NCBI RefSeq assembly: GCF_027244095.1
Contig: NC_069661.1
Span: forward strand, 188,684,501 to 188,748,500
DNA from: Hemicordylus capensis
Taxonomy: Eukaryota > Chordata > Lepidosauria > Squamata > Cordylidae
Direction of reading: 5' to 3'
DNA: 64,000 nt
In this document: positions 1-41,499 of the stretch, in pieces
Layout: each line of letters starts with the position of its first letter
How positions within the stretch are numbered: position 1 is the first letter of the stretch
Translations under genes and position numbers: made by a program
The notes under the pieces: generated by a model
Databases searched by the model: none
What the model saw: only the letters and a program-made list of their open reading frames with translations
What the model was told of the DNA's origin: nothing

Positions 1-362
1 AAACATTATTCTAAAGCAACATTTAAAACAATCAAAACAGTATCAGTTAAAAGCCTGTGTGAACAGATACATCTTTAAAGACTTTTTAAACATTGTCAGA
101 GATGGGGAAGCTCTTATTTCACTAGGGAGCACATTCCAAAGCCTTGGGGCAGCAATGGAGAAGGTCCGTCCCTGAGTAGCCACCAGATGAGCCGGTGGCA
201 AATGCAGATGGACCTCTCCTGATGATCTCAATGGACGGTGGGGTTCATAACGAAGACAACGTTCTCTTAAATACCCAGGGCCCAAGCTATTTAGGGCTTT
301 ATAGGTTATAACTAACACCTTGTATTTTGCCCGGAAACGTATCAGCAGCCAGTGTAACCCCT

Positions 363-1556
363 TTAGTACAGGAGTAATATGGTCTCTCCTAGATGACCCA
401 GAGTCCAGCCTGCCGCTGCATTCTGAACCAGCTGTAGTTTCTGGACTACGTACAAGGGCAGCCCCACATAGAGTGCATTATAGTAATCCAGTCTGGAGGT
501 TACCAGCAGATGTACCACTGTTTTGAGGTCATCTGTCTCAAGAAACAGACGCAGCTGGTGTATCAGCCGAAGCTGATAGAAGGCACCTCTGGCCAATGCC
601 TCAACCTGGGACACCAGGGAGAGACTTGGATCCAGAAGCACTCCCAGACTGCGTACCTGTTCCTTCTGGGAAAGTGTGACCCCATCCAGAACAGACAGAT
701 CAAAATCGTCTCCCGAGTTTCGACCCCGCACAATAAGAACCTTAGTCTTATCTAGATTCAGTCTCAGTTTGTTATCCCTCATCCAGCCCATTACTGACTC
801 CAGACAGGCATTTAGGGAGGTTATGCCCTCTCTCGATGATGCTGACATGGAGAAATAGATTTGGGTGTCATCAGCATACTGATAACACCCTGCACCTAAT
901 CTCCTGATGATCTCTCCCAGCGGTTTTATGTAGATGTTAAACAACATCGGAGACAATACGGAGCCTTGAGGGACACCATACAAAAGTTCAGATTTTGAAG
1001 AATAACAGTCTCCAAGGGACACCTTCTGGAACCTGCCTGAGAGGCAGTAGCGGAACCACTGCAGAGCAGTGCCTCTCACTCCCAACCCCCTCAGGCGCTC
1101 CAGAAGGATACTATGGTCGATAGTATCGAAAGCCTCCGAGAGGTCCAAAAGGACCAACAGAGTCACACTTCCTCTGTCCATTCCCAGTTGGAGATCATCC
1201 ATCAGGCCGACCAAGGCAGTCTCCACCCCATAGCCCGCCTGGAAGCCAGTTTGAAATGGGTCTAGATAATCAGTTTCCTCCAAGACTGTCTGGAGCTGGG
1301 AGGCCACCACCCTCTCAATTACCTCGCCCAACCACGGAAGGTTGGAGACAGGCCTGTAGTTACTCAGCTTTGAGGGATTCAAGGTAGGCTTCTTCAGAAA
1401 CAGTCTAATAATTGCCTCCTTAAGACAAGGAGGCATCCTACCTTCCCTCAGAGATGCATTTATAGTCTCTAACAGGCCTTTTACAACAACCCCCCTGCCA
1501 GATAGTATAAGCCATGTCGGGCAAGGGTCAACAGGTGGTAGGCCGCACCGTTCCAA
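363..1556 (-). pseudogene. LINE reverse transcriptase fragment
   Basis: A 397-codon open stretch covers most RT motifs of an L2/L3-type LINE, including the catalytic YADD (motif C) and GVPQGS (motif B). The N-terminal RT part continues in another frame at 1528-1908, and the C-terminal part lies in another frame at 43-318. Confidence 0.85.
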
Positions 1557-2070
1557 TCAGCTTGTCCACATCCTCAGGAGTCACAGACTGGAACTGATCC
1601 AACCTAATGACACAAGAGGAGTTGCTGGACACCTCCACATCAGACACTGAAGTAATTGTGGAGACGGAGTCTAAGTCGACCCAAATACGAGATATTTTCC
1701 CCACAAAGAATTCATTAAACACATCACAGCAGGTAATCGATGGTTCCTGATTCCGATTCAAGAGAGGAGGGGCACATACTAGCCCTCTCACAGCCCTGGA
1801 CAACTCTGCCGGACGTGAACTTGTGGATTCAATATGGGCAGAAAAGAATCGTTTCTTTGCCACACGTATTGCCTGAGCATAGGTCTTCAAATGAGCTCTA
1901 TGTTGCAATCTGTCGAATTCAAGCCGATTCTTTCTCCACTTGTGCTCCAGTTGTCTATCTCACTGCCTCAGCCCCCATAGTTCTTCCGTATACCAAGGGG
2001 CCAGTTTTGAAGCGGGTCAGAGAGGATGCTTAGGAGCAATCATATCTACTGCCCCAGTGAGTTTGCTGTT

Positions 2071-2670
2071 CTAATTCTCCACCAGGGCATTAACAGGATC
2101 ACCAGCAGAGCCAACACTAAATCCCTCCAAGGCTTCTTGAAATCCTATGGGATCCAATAACCTTCTCGGATGGACCATCCTAATAGGTCCCTCACCCCTG
2201 CGAAGGTGGGAAGTGATTGTGAGTCCAACCTTAACCAGATGGTGGTCCGTCCATGACAATGGGGAAATCACAGGATCCCCCACCCATGGAACACCATCCT
2301 GATCAGAGTGAAAGACCAAATCAAGCGTGTGACCGGCAATGTGTTTCAGCCCCGAAACCACTTGGAATAGGCCCATAGTCATCATGGCCACTATGAACTC
2401 CTGAGCCGCCTCGGACAAATTGGTCCCAAAGTGAACATTGAAGTCCCCCAGCACCACGAGCCAGGGGGACTTCAACACCAAGTCCAAGACCAAGTCCGTC
2501 AGGTCAGTTAGGGACTCCGTTGAGCAGCAGGGTGATCGGTACACCAACAGAAGTCCAAGTCTATCCCTGGTCCCCAGACTTAAGTACACACATTTGATAT
2601 GATCCAACACTCTAACAGGTAAGGGAAAGGTTATTCTTATAGACCACAACCACTCCACCTCCCCACCCAC
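2071..2670 (-). pseudogene. LINE APE endonuclease fragment
   Basis: 199 codons hold GLLLVYRSPCCS, LVVLGDFNVHFG, HTLDLVF and SWTDHHLV, the order of the apurinic-endonuclease-like domain of L2/CR1 LINEs. It is part of the 1-2990 copy. Confidence 0.8.
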
Positions 2671-3059
2671 AGTCCCTCACCCAGGGACCGTGGGTGGGGA
2701 AAAAAGGAGCTGAAAAAAAGATTTTGTTGTACTAAGCAAATCGTGCTGGCAGTGTACCTCCCTGCTGCCCCGTTGCCTCCGTTGGCCAGATATGGCCGGA
2801 ATTCCCCCTTTAGTAAGAGAATCAGGCTACACGGGAGCACCTGGATCCATGAGGATCCCAACACTTTATATGACCAGCCTAGCCCAGGCTGGGCTGCCCC
2901 TTGGGTTAGGCTGGTCATGGGAACAGCCTCAGTATCACTGTGGGACACACAGAACAATTCAGGAAATCTAGCAGCCATGCTTGCTTAGACGGGACTAAAA
3001 GCTTCTAAAGTGAGGGGAAGAGTGCCTCACAGGAGCAGATGACTCCATGTATAGTATTC

Positions 3060-3225
3060 CAATTTTGTTTCCACCCCGTCCCCTTTATCCTCACAACAAT
3101 ATTTTAAGGTAGGCTAGGCTGAGAAATAGTCAATAACCAAGACCACCCAGTGATCTGACTGAGTGAGGGCTTCAACCTGGTTCTCCTAGTCCTCATCCAA
3201 CAACTTAATTGTTACACCACATTGA
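3060..3225 (-). repeat. Sauria-type tRNA-derived SINE (antisense)
   Basis: Reverse complement contains the tRNA-like head with tgtggtgtaacaattaagtt, and the typical body agtcagatcactgggtggtc and cctaccttaaaatattgttg. Same family as 8896-9055. Diverged. Confidence 0.65.
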
Positions 3226-3729
3226 CTTATGAAGCAGTTAGAATCTTTTTTATTTTCATTTGCAGGAGGATATACAAATAAAGCCTTTTGGTTTGTATAG
3301 AGACTAGAAGCTTTGTTTAGCTTTCTTACCGAGTAACAGCTTGGGTTTAGGCGGATCCTTCTGAGTCACTCTTATAACCCGCCCCCCCATAACTCTTAGC
3401 ACTTCAAGAATATCAGAGAGAGGGGGGGAAGTGGGGGAGTGGATTCATTGGGGAAAAAGCAATTGTTTTCCCCATATGATTTGACCATATGATTACTTTA
3501 TCATCAATACAACTTGTTGCTCATTTGACTATGCCACAGCTATAGGATTACAGACTTAGTCATGACTAACTTTCAATTAGTTCAATGGGTCTACTCTAAG
3601 CAGGATTAACATTGGATACATCCTGTTGTGTTTTGATTTCTATTGATAAACCTTTGCCCCCCCACCCCAAGAAAAAAGCCTGCAGATGCCAATGGAGGGT
3701 GGTGAGAATGGAGAAACATAGCAAACATA
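3226..3729. other. No gene seen
   Basis: Moderately AT-rich flank with short C runs. No coding, RNA or clear repeat signal. A small palindrome-like motif around 3558-3600 (agtcatgactaactttcaat) resembles the dispersed palindromic repeats at 4520, 51570 and 55730. Confidence 0.4.
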
Positions 3730-4200
3730 GCAAAAATAAACCAGGTATTATGTTTTGAAATTATTGATCTGATTGAGTATTAAAAACAGCTGGAAATACT
3801 CCAGTTTTTGCAGAACAAATATGATTGATTGATTGATTGTTCAAAAACAGCACAGTCAGTGCCCCACCCAAGCTGTTCCCTTCTTCCTTCCCCCAAGCCC
3901 TTGGGCCAGCCTGCCCTATATAGGAACAGATTCCCAGCAGCAGCAGCCCAGAGGAGATCCAACACACCTGGAGGAAAGGTGGGACAGAGGCAAAAACAGC
4001 ACAGTCAGTGCCTCACCCAAGTTGTTCCCTTCTTCCTTCTCTCCCCCTAAGCACATTAGTATGTTGGATGGGTATCCCACTGTCCGATGGCTATTTTTTA
4101 AAGATATAATACAAATGTAACATCAAGTGGTTGCATAGAACAGTTATTTCTCTTCGCTGGGATGATTCACAGCCCCAGAAGGCACTAGCTGAATGATTTA
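3730..4200 (+). repeat. Unclassified interspersed repeat with internal tandem duplication
   Basis: Outer parts (3755-3815 and 4055-4180) match, inverted, the segment at 17370-17600 (ggaaatactccagtttttgc; gggatgattcacagccccag). Between them, a 149-bp unit is present nearly twice (aacagcacagtcagtgcc at about 3847 and 3996). No coding potential; family unknown. Confidence 0.55.
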
Positions 4201-5787
4201 ACCTTTGGGAAAAGGCAAAAGGCCCCTGCCGCTCTCCTCTTACTGTTGCTTCCATTGCTACTTGGCTATCTTTTTTCTGTCAAGATGTCAGGGCAACAGA
4301 GCAAATGGAGACAATACAGTAGGATCCATTCAGACGCAGCTTTTCCAGAGTGGCAAAGCTGTTTTGCAAGGGGCTCAAGGGGCTGGAGAGAGGAGGAGGA
4401 CATTCTGGAATGTGTGTGAATCTCCTTTTTGGAAGTGAGGCCTGGGATTCAAAAAGACATTGGCAGACAGGAAAGCTCCCAGTTCAAACCAAAACAACAG
4501 TAATTAATAGATAACAAGCATGATCCAGACTAAGTTAGTCATGATTAAGTCCAATTAAATTAATGGGATTTAAGTTACTTATGTTTCGTTTATTTCAATG
4601 GTGCTTAGTCTTGACCACTTGGAGACTGTTCTCACGAGTGGTCAAGACCGGGCTAGAGCAGCTAAGCCAGGGCTTGGCTGCCAGTGGGACTCTGCAGGAG
4701 CTCACAGGCCCCCGACAGCATCTCGGCAGGAAATTCATCTAGGGAGCCCGCCTCTTAAGCCAAGATAAGGGAGTGAGTGCTCGTATTACCTTGTTTTCAG
4801 AAGGTACATGTATATGGCACAGCAAGTGTGACATTGGAAAGGACATTTGTTTCATGGGGGAATACCTTTTCTAAGACAACACCAGTCATCTGTGGTCTTT
4901 GTAAGTGCTTATATTAAAAATAATATATATTTTTTTAAAATGTGTTTCCTGGTCATTTGGGATACCTTTAGTTGTGCAGCCCTGAACAGGATGATTTTTT
5001 TAGAGCTAGATTGCCTCCCTGAATTTGAACACATCCTACTGCCTAGTATATTTTGTGGTGCTATATGGCTGTTGATGATACAAAACCAACAACATGAATA
5101 TTATAAGCAGAAAAGAAAGCTGAATTATTTTGGTTAGGCCTCAGCATTTAAAATATTTTAAAATAGATCTGTTGTATTCTATGGCAAAGTTAGACAATTT
5201 ATCTTATTTTTATTTAATTTATTTAATTTATTTGAAATATAATTTTTGTAGGGTGCAGAATTCATTTATGAATTCCTTTATTCCTTTATGAATTGTTAAG
5301 TATTTTGAACTTAAAATATATTTTTGGGTGAAAAACTCTGGCTTATAGTTTAACCATTAATCCAGTTTATCAAAGGTCACAATGACTTTAGATTGCTGCA
5401 TGTTGTGCTTCTGTTGGCAAAGACAAAGTCTCCTTAAAATGAGCTAATGAGATCAGGATATTGAAAAAAATGTACCAGAATATAGTACATTATAGACGAG
5501 CTTAAAACATATAAAGAAAAAAGATCAGTTATGCCTCTCAAAGATCTTGAGATAAACAATAGTTGTCCCTTCATATGAAGAGAGCTGGTTACCTATTTGT
5601 ATGACCCTGTACATGTGTCTAGATGTGGGTTGTGTGGGTTGTGTGGATCCTCAGTCTAGTTCATGTCCTGAAAGTGTCATGTGATGCCTCCATAATTCAT
5701 TTTGCTTGTTCAGCAGTGTACAATAAGGTGAGCTAAAAAATCTACAGCCCTGCTTGTTTGTAAAAGGTGAGCTAAGTGAGTATGGAT
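4201..5787. other. Intergenic, no gene seen
   Basis: AT-rich towards 4900-5500. A short palindromic repeat (actaagttagtcatgattaa ... tggtgcttagtcttgacca) lies at about 4523-4620. Open frames here are short and show no family motif. Confidence 0.4.
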
Positions 5788-5998
5788 GAGCCCCTGGTGG
5801 CGCAGTGGTAAAACTGCCGCCCTGTAACCAGAAGGTTACAAGTTCGATCCTGACCAGGGGCTCAAGGTTGACTTAGCCTTCCATCCTTCCGAGGTCGGTA
5901 AAATGAGTACCCAGAATGTTGGGGGCAATATGCTAAATCATTGTAAACCGCTTAGAGAGCTTCGGCTATAGAGCGGTATATAAATGTAAGTGCTATGG
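5788..5998 (+). repeat. tRNA-derived SINE
   Basis: tRNA-like head with box A tggcgcagtgg and box B gttacaagttcgatcc, then a conserved body (ccttccgaggtcggtaaaat) and an LINE-like 3' end (agagcggtatataaatgtaa). It keeps a good polymerase III promoter. Confidence 0.8.
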
Positions 5999-8279
5999 AG
6001 CCATCAAGTGCACAATTTGACATTGGCAAGCCAGTTCAACTAAGGATTTACTCAACCAGGGCTAGCATTGTTGGGCAGCTGCTATGGATCCAGGGTCTTC
6101 AGAACAGCCACTGCTGATCCCTAAGAACACCTCTGTGACCATAGTCTTTGCGAAGCGGAAGGAAAGCAAAAAGTAGGCTGTCACCTTGCTAGCTAGCTCC
6201 CCTCCCTCAGGGGCCAAAGGAATTCCCCCCACCGTTCAATTGTACCTAGGCCCCATGTCACCCTTCATCTTTCTGTAGGGTTCTGACTGGTTACATTTAC
6301 AGATGCTTAGTCAGACGGACTTGGGGACATTTTAAGATTGAGGTTACATTATGGCTACATACACATGCTTGCAAATGCAGCCAAATGCCTGGTATGGCAC
6401 TTACTATCAAACTGTGGGTGGGATGATTTGCTCCACCCTTCTCATGCATCCCCACCTTGTCCTCCCCCCCACCATCTACCTGTATTGTATTGATTGCATA
6501 TCTGTCCTTGTGTAGGCTGAATCTGTAAAAGAAAGTGCAAGAACTTTCTAATATTTTTTTAAAAAATGAATGTTACATTAACTTATTTCCTATTTGAAAT
6601 AATCTATACATTGCAAGCGATGGAGTCAGCTTCTGCTCTAGTATTATATGAAGTTCTTAAAGGGAAGCAAAGCAGCATTAACATATGCTAGCGAGGGACA
6701 GAGTAAATGTTTTCCTTCTGCTCACATATACCGCTTTATTCCTGCTGGAAAACAAGGATCACCTCAATATCTCAAAATACATCTGAACAAAAGGCAATGA
6801 AATGCAAATAAAAACAACCACAAGGATGTTGAAGGGCAATTAGAGGTATTGTATACTCAACAACATGATATTGGAATATGAGTAATATTGAAGGATTGAC
6901 AGCAGACAAATATTACCATAGAAATCAAATAAAATCAAATTATCTTTATTATGGTCTCAGACCACCATAGCATTACCATACTAATGTCACTAATTTCAGC
7001 CTTTTGAAGCACCTTTAAGGTGCTTGCTGTTGGACTTCCTCTATTGGTGTTCAGTTGCTTAAAGAGCTGCTGGCTCAAAGTATCCAGTGTCCATACATTG
7101 CCCTTTCTCTTCGTATGTTTTATTTTGGTTTGTCGCTTGTAGTTGCAGTTACGTCTGCAACAACCATCTTTTCAGGATATGTTTCCCAGGACATTCTGGC
7201 ACAAGGCTGCTGGGCTAACTATTTGCACTAAGTCTGGAGTTTGTGTTCCAGATGAGTGTTTCACTAATGCGAGCATGCTTGCACGTGTAACAGGTGCCAA
7301 ACCTGTGGCACACTTCATGTGCTTTAAGGGGAAATTTTGCACAAGAGTGCAATTTTGAAAACCCCTCTGCCTTTGCACAGCAACACAATCTTTGTTGCCC
7401 TAGCACAACTTTGCTTTTTGTGCAAGAGCACCATTGGTCAGGATATCAGCCAGTCCATGGGGTCTGCACCTGATTATATTTCTGATTATTAGGATTCTAA
7501 TTTCCATCACCTTATTGTGTTCCTCCTGTTGTCTGGACAACTGTTACAGGTTACACTGAGACACAGATTACGCTGTCACAGGTTACACTGAGAGACAATG
7601 TGTCATAACTGAATTCATCAAAATGATATGCAATAGTTTACATGATTTTTTTGCGGGGGGAGGTGTGTAGAAACAAGCAGCATAAGAAATCCACAAGAAT
7701 GTTTCTCCAAGAAGAATGGTTTCTGAAAGTACAGCTTAGCAAGCTGGTTGCTGGTTTAATAATTGGAACTTGGAGTGATGAGAACAAATTATACATGTCT
7801 GTTTGCATTTCCTGTTTGCTGGAAGAAACAGCTGTCTGAAAGAGAAGAGTCAACAAAAGGGGACAATGCAACTGCAAGCAAGGCTTCATTGTCTCTCCTG
7901 CCACAAACCTGGTGACCAAGAATCCAAAGATGGTTGGTCTTTACTGCCTATGAATTGTTGCTTCCCAACATTCTTACTTCTTGCAACAACAGAAATGATA
8001 ACTTGGATGCCTGAAACTTGGTTTCAGTGTAGTTTTCATTGAGAAGATGACAAGTCATTCCAAAAGAATGAGGTGAAGTAAATCATACATTGGGATGTTG
8101 TCTGTTTTGTTCTCCATTTCTTCTGCACTTGGAAAGATAAAATTGACCTGTTTATGATGTATATTTGCATATACGTTCAGATGTATCGCTGCAGTCCTCC
8201 ACTTTTATGATATGTTCAAATGGATTGTAATATTTACAGAAATCAATAGTTACACACTATAAATGTCCTGCCAAGCTAT
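5999..8279. other. 5' flank of the protease gene, no gene seen
   Basis: No coding match in either strand. About 6925-6985 resembles, inverted, the end of the LINE at 60170-60665 (ttattatggtctcagacc), so it is a small LINE 3' remnant. The rest shows nothing I can name. Confidence 0.4.
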
Positions 8280-8326
8280 TGACCTCCAGTCACTGACTTG
8301 ACCTGGCGAACAGCTGATTATGACCC
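8280..8326 (+). promoter_or_regulatory. Three nuclear-receptor half-sites upstream of the TATA box
   Basis: TGACCT at 8280-8285, TGACCT at 8299-8304 and TGACCC at 8321-8326 are in the same orientation, with starts 19 and 22 bp apart. TGACC is the half-site of oestrogen and related nuclear receptors. No full inverted ERE is seen. Link to hormone control is inference. Confidence 0.35.
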
Positions 8327-8333
8327 AGTGACA

Positions 8334-8340
8334 TATAAAA
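8334..8340 (+). promoter_or_regulatory. TATA box of the protease gene
   Basis: TATAAAA lies 60 bp upstream of the ATG, which places the expected transcription start near 8364 and leaves a leader of about 30 nt. Position and context are typical of a tissue-specific TATA promoter. Confidence 0.65.
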
Positions 8341-8393
8341 AAGAGATTACTAGAGAAAAGCAGCCTCATTTTTGTTTTAAATCAGCTGAAGCC

Positions 8394-37230
<28,837 letters not shown>

Positions 37231-37489
37231 AAATTTGCATCATGTTTATAACCTTCCTCTATTGCAATATGTACAAATAATTTTTGATGTTAGGTGGAAG
37301 ATGGGAAAGAGGGAGTGAAGAGGGCTTAAAATTATGGAGCCAAAATTTGTAGCAGGATCCTCCTCTGTTGTGTGTCTGTAGTTGAGTTGTACAATTATTT
37401 AATCAGTGATCTGATTTAATCCCAAAACTCCTTTAAAAGCAATCTCATAAATGTGGTATAGTTTCTGAACAATGGCTGGTTGACATCTA

Positions 37490-37770
37490 CACTACACTGT
37501 GCTGGTTCAACAGTGTTGACATCCAGACTAACACTGTGCTGTTGCACAATGCAGGGAGAGAAGATTTTTTTTACAGACTTCTCTTCCCTCTGAAGCCCAT
37601 TGACTCCCCAAAATATGTCCCTGATGGATAGGATGTATTTTCGGGAGCCATTGTGGGCTTTAGAGAAAAAAGGAGAGTTTCGGAATTGTCCCTCTCCCTC
37701 TTGTGTAAGAGTGCAGCGTTATTCTGGATATCAGCACTGTTGCGCCACCACAGTGTAGTGTGGATTTCAG
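37490..37770. repeat. Foldback repeat downstream of the protease gene
   Basis: Left part tgttgacatccagactaaca and a purine/pyrimidine-rich stem (gggagagaag ... ccctctccct) are inverted across about 280 bp; the right end is cagcactgttgcgcc. Resembles the foldback at 50030-50365. Confidence 0.5.
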
Positions 37771-38574
37771 CCAAGGAAATGAACTCATATAGTCTACTTC
37801 TATGCAGGTTTGCTCATAAATAAGTGTATTTTCAAATATATGTCTGCATGCATAGGATTGCAGTCTTAATCTGTTGACTAGGATTCTTTTCTGGGAAAGG
37901 GAGAGCATCATTGAAGGAAGCTGGCTAATGAATGGAAATGGCAGCCTAATTGGAGTTTGACTCGGCTTCTGCTACAAACTCATATTTTTTTCAGAGCTCA
38001 GCTCTGTGGGTCAAAGGGGAAGTACTGAACCTGGACTGTAAGTTGGACTGAACTTAGTGAGGTCATTTCTAGAGAAGTCCAACTACTCTAAGAATGCTAT
38101 GAATGTCTTCACCCACTGTATATTAATGGCATGTTTCTTTTCTTAATGCAGAAGTAGGGTACCAGCCTAATTGGAAAAAAAAAAGTTGTTCTGGGAAACT
38201 GGGATTCTCCTTCCTCCCAGTGCTGGTAAGGGGAAAAAGAGTTCTGGTTTGTCTGGAACAATTCTTTGTGTTGTGTTGTAGGTAAGCAAAAACACTGTTG
38301 ATTTAAGTTCCATGTGAAAATGTTATCAGTTCCATGTGAAGTGAATATGTCTTAGTCTGGAATGTGTGTCCATTGTGTCCATTCCATGTATGTGGAATGT
38401 GCAGTGGGAGAGAAACAATTTGTAAACTGAATGTATACTCTAGCCAATGCAGGTTTCAGCTGTGGAAATTCCCATCACCAATGTAATTATCACTTCCTAA
38501 AATGGCAGAAAAATGCCCAAGTCTCTCCCTTTTAAAATCCAGATTTGTGCTGTCTCTCAGTAAGAGGTCATTCA

Positions 38575-39500
38575 CATAACTGGGCAGGCAGGGCAGAGGG
38601 CGGGCAGGGGGGAAAGGCTGATTTTACTCACTTCCCCCCTAGTTGACTGCTGCCTGTTCCTGGGAGTGCAGACCACGCTCCCAGATGATCCATGCTGCAT
38701 GTCTGCAGTGTGGAGTTCCAGAGGTTGGGATGACATGTCCTGGCCTCCAGAGATCCCACTGTGCAGGGGATCCTCTGGGGCTAAACATAGCCCAGCAAGC
38801 ACACGATCCCAGAGCCCAGGTTAAGGGCTCGCTCAAGTCCTTAACCCTGGCTAAGAGCCAGGCTACAAAGAGGAGCTAGGCGGTACTGCCCAAGTGAGAT
38901 TGGTCTTGATCCTGGCGATACTCATGCATAGGCTAATCCAGGCTGGAAGCTGTGGAGGCAGCTGAACGGCGGCCTGCGTCCGGCCCTGCTTGGCGGCCCC
39001 CTCCACATTCGCCCGTGCACATGATGGCTCAGGCTCTGGAGGAGCCCAAAGCAAACTCCCCACTCCTGCCCTGGCTAGCGAGAGCCTGAGCAAACTCTCC
39101 ATCTGTTATTTCAGGCAGCACTGGCAGCAGCTGGCGCTGCCTGAAATGACGAGCTGAGAGCTTGCTCAGGCTCTTGGCAGCCCGGGCCATGCCCCTTTGT
39201 GTGTGACATCACAAGCAAACGGGGAGTGGCCTGGGCTGCCGAGAGCCTGAGTGAGCTCTCAGCTTGTCATTTCAGGCAGTGCCAGCTGCCTGATAGGAAA
39301 AACGTTCTATCAGGCAGTCGGCGCTGCCTGAAACAACCAACGGAGAGTTTGCCCGGGCCCTTGGCAGCCTGGGCATGGGAGGGAGGAGTTCGCTCTGGGC
39401 TCCTCTGGAGCCTGAGCCACGGGGCTTCAGCGGTCCTTTTCATTGGCGGCCCAGGTTCTTTGAATCCATTGGCGTAATGGTGGCTACGCCCCTGCAGGCT
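38575..39500. repeat. GC-rich region with nested inverted repeats
   Basis: 39060-39370 contains inverted segments around gagctgagagcttgctcagg and tcaggcagcactggcagcag that can fold on each other several ways. The right edge (ggtggctacgcccctg) at about 39479-39495 looks like an hAT end of the CAGGGGCGTAGC type; the matching left end was not found. Confidence 0.5.
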
Positions 39501-41499
39501 GGGTTTCCCTAGCCTGGCTTAGATTGCACATGAGAACAGCCTCCATGACTACTATACCTTTCACAAAAACCTATTTTGCAAAGGTCAAATATATTCAGAG
39601 CCATCATGACCCAAGTGTGGCATACTCTGAAATATAAAAGCTGCATTTCTTTCACTGCTTTTAGCATTTTTTTCTCCGCTTTTTGCTTGTTAGATTTGAT
39701 TCTAGATTTAGGTGTACAAATGAATTAAAGTTGATCAAGAAAATGACCTCTGATTTTGTCCTATTTTCACTTTGTTTGACCAGTTTGTTTTCAGTTGCAA
39801 ATGATTTGGATTTGCTTATGGATTTACACTGTGGGAAAAGGGAATGAAATATTTTAACTCTTCTATACAAAGGAACTTGTCTTTGTTGGAGGCATGAAAG
39901 GAGGAAGATCCAAAAGTAATCGGGTGGAAATCTCCAAAGTGGTTATGAGAAATAACACAGTCACTACTGCTTACTTTGATTAATTTCTCCTTTCGAATCT
40001 CTTCCGAAGTCACCAAATTTCCCTATATGGATGCTTGGTGTGACTGGATATCTCTGGTGGGGCTGGCAACATGTGTAAACTTTAAGGAATTATAATTGAA
40101 GCTGAATTAACTGAAGAAGAACAATCGTAAAGAAGTTCTTTACAGATTGTAGAAATGTTCCAATTAATTTATCTTCCTATAGAGTATGCTTAGATTAAAA
40201 CTTCATTACTTTAGTTACCCTCCCACAATACTTGGCAAGCCTATTGCATTCTAAGATACAGACATGGTTAATAAATCCTGTCAAGGGGTGGGCCAAGGAA
40301 ACTGACTAGTGCATTCTCTTGGTAGCTATTCAGCTTAACATTCTTTGAGGGCAGTAGCTTATTAATGAATAGATTTGGTCCCATCGTTTTTGGTTGAATA
40401 AAACCCTAGATGGATTATCTGGCTTGATGACTGAATGTTGAGTGTCAAGTTTGTTCATCAGTCCACTCCAAAGATGATATCTGGAGTTAGACAGATTTGC
40501 TGTCATTACAGAATTGGTTGATTGCAATTAGCAACACATGTTCAGCATGTTCTTAAAGCACTGCTTAAACTGTTCAGAACTTATTTGTTTGGTCTCTGTA
40601 CTTTAGTACAGATTAGTATTTTTTAAAAAAATGTCATATGGCACCTAGATATTTCTCCACTTGTCAAATGAAACATGTGAAAGTTATAGGCTCTCAGATT
40701 TTATGCTGTGAAATAGCCCTGCTTGATCCTTTGACAGACAACACTCTAAAAATTATCAACACATAGGGTTGGAAGGATTATCAGTGCCATTTAGTCCAAA
40801 TTCTCTGAAGCTATAAATAACCTTCCCAAGATATTGTTAAAGAACAACTGCAAAACTGAGTGCTGCACTTTAAAAAAAAAAAAAAAGTATGTATATATGC
40901 AAACACATATGTATATGTCCATTTAACCAAACAAAATCTGGATTTTTTTGCTCTGGATTTTACGGTAGTTCCAGAAAGAAAAAAGCTATTTTTGTAAGAC
41001 ATGACAATGCACTTTGATACAGCCTCTGCTATCTAGACATCTGTGTCACTAAGTAATACATCTCATGCAGCTGCCTCTACATTTCCTCTGCCTTATTTTC
41101 CAACTTCCTAAATATATGCAGGGATTATATAATACAGTTGTCTAGAAAGACAACTTTATTTATTGGGCTCTAAGCAAGATAGCATAAATATTTTTATGGA
41201 TAATAACTGGCCCTAAGTAAGAGAACATCAATATTGTAAAAGGTACCAGTCATTTGGATTATTTTTACTTTCTAGCTGTTTTCTGGAATTGTTGATTTGG
41301 CTATTGCAGTGGCTTATTTTAGCAAGATAATATAATGAAAGAAAAGGATAGAAGGGCATAGTAGTCAGAAGGATAATTCAAGAGAATTGAAGCTAACTTT
41401 AACTTATCCCGTACAAATAACAAGCAGCGTATTTATTCAAATAGATGCTATTTTTCAAAGTTCATGTATGCATTTTCTAACTAGACTGCAATTTTCCCA
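39501..41499. other. Intergenic, nothing recognised
   Basis: AT-rich sequence with an A run at 40871-40886. No coding, RNA or repeat feature I can support. Confidence 0.4.

Larger units (their letters stand above)
1..2990 (-). mobile_element. L2/L3-type LINE, 3' end to endonuclease, broken
   Basis: Read on -, it runs from an N-terminal region near 2990, through an APE endonuclease (2670-2071: LVVLGDFNVHFG, SWTDHHLVKVG), to a reverse transcriptase (1908-363 in two overlapping frames: LLDLSEAFDTIDHSIL, GVPQGSVLSPMLFNIYIKPL, YADDTQIYFS) and the conserved tail RLWNVLPSEIRASPS (318-43). Frames change between about 1908 and 1528 and again near 363, so it is not active. The window edge cuts the 3' end. 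Nucleotide wording matches copies at 14196-16600 and 43271-44480. Confidence 0.88.

Noticed and set aside
363-2670. Host gene reading of the long - strand frames
   Set aside because: They carry endonuclease and reverse transcriptase motifs in LINE order with broken frames and match other copies in the window.
8279-8304. A complete palindromic oestrogen response element
   Set aside because: Only same-direction half-sites occur; no AGGTCA with 3-bp spacing to TGACC is present.
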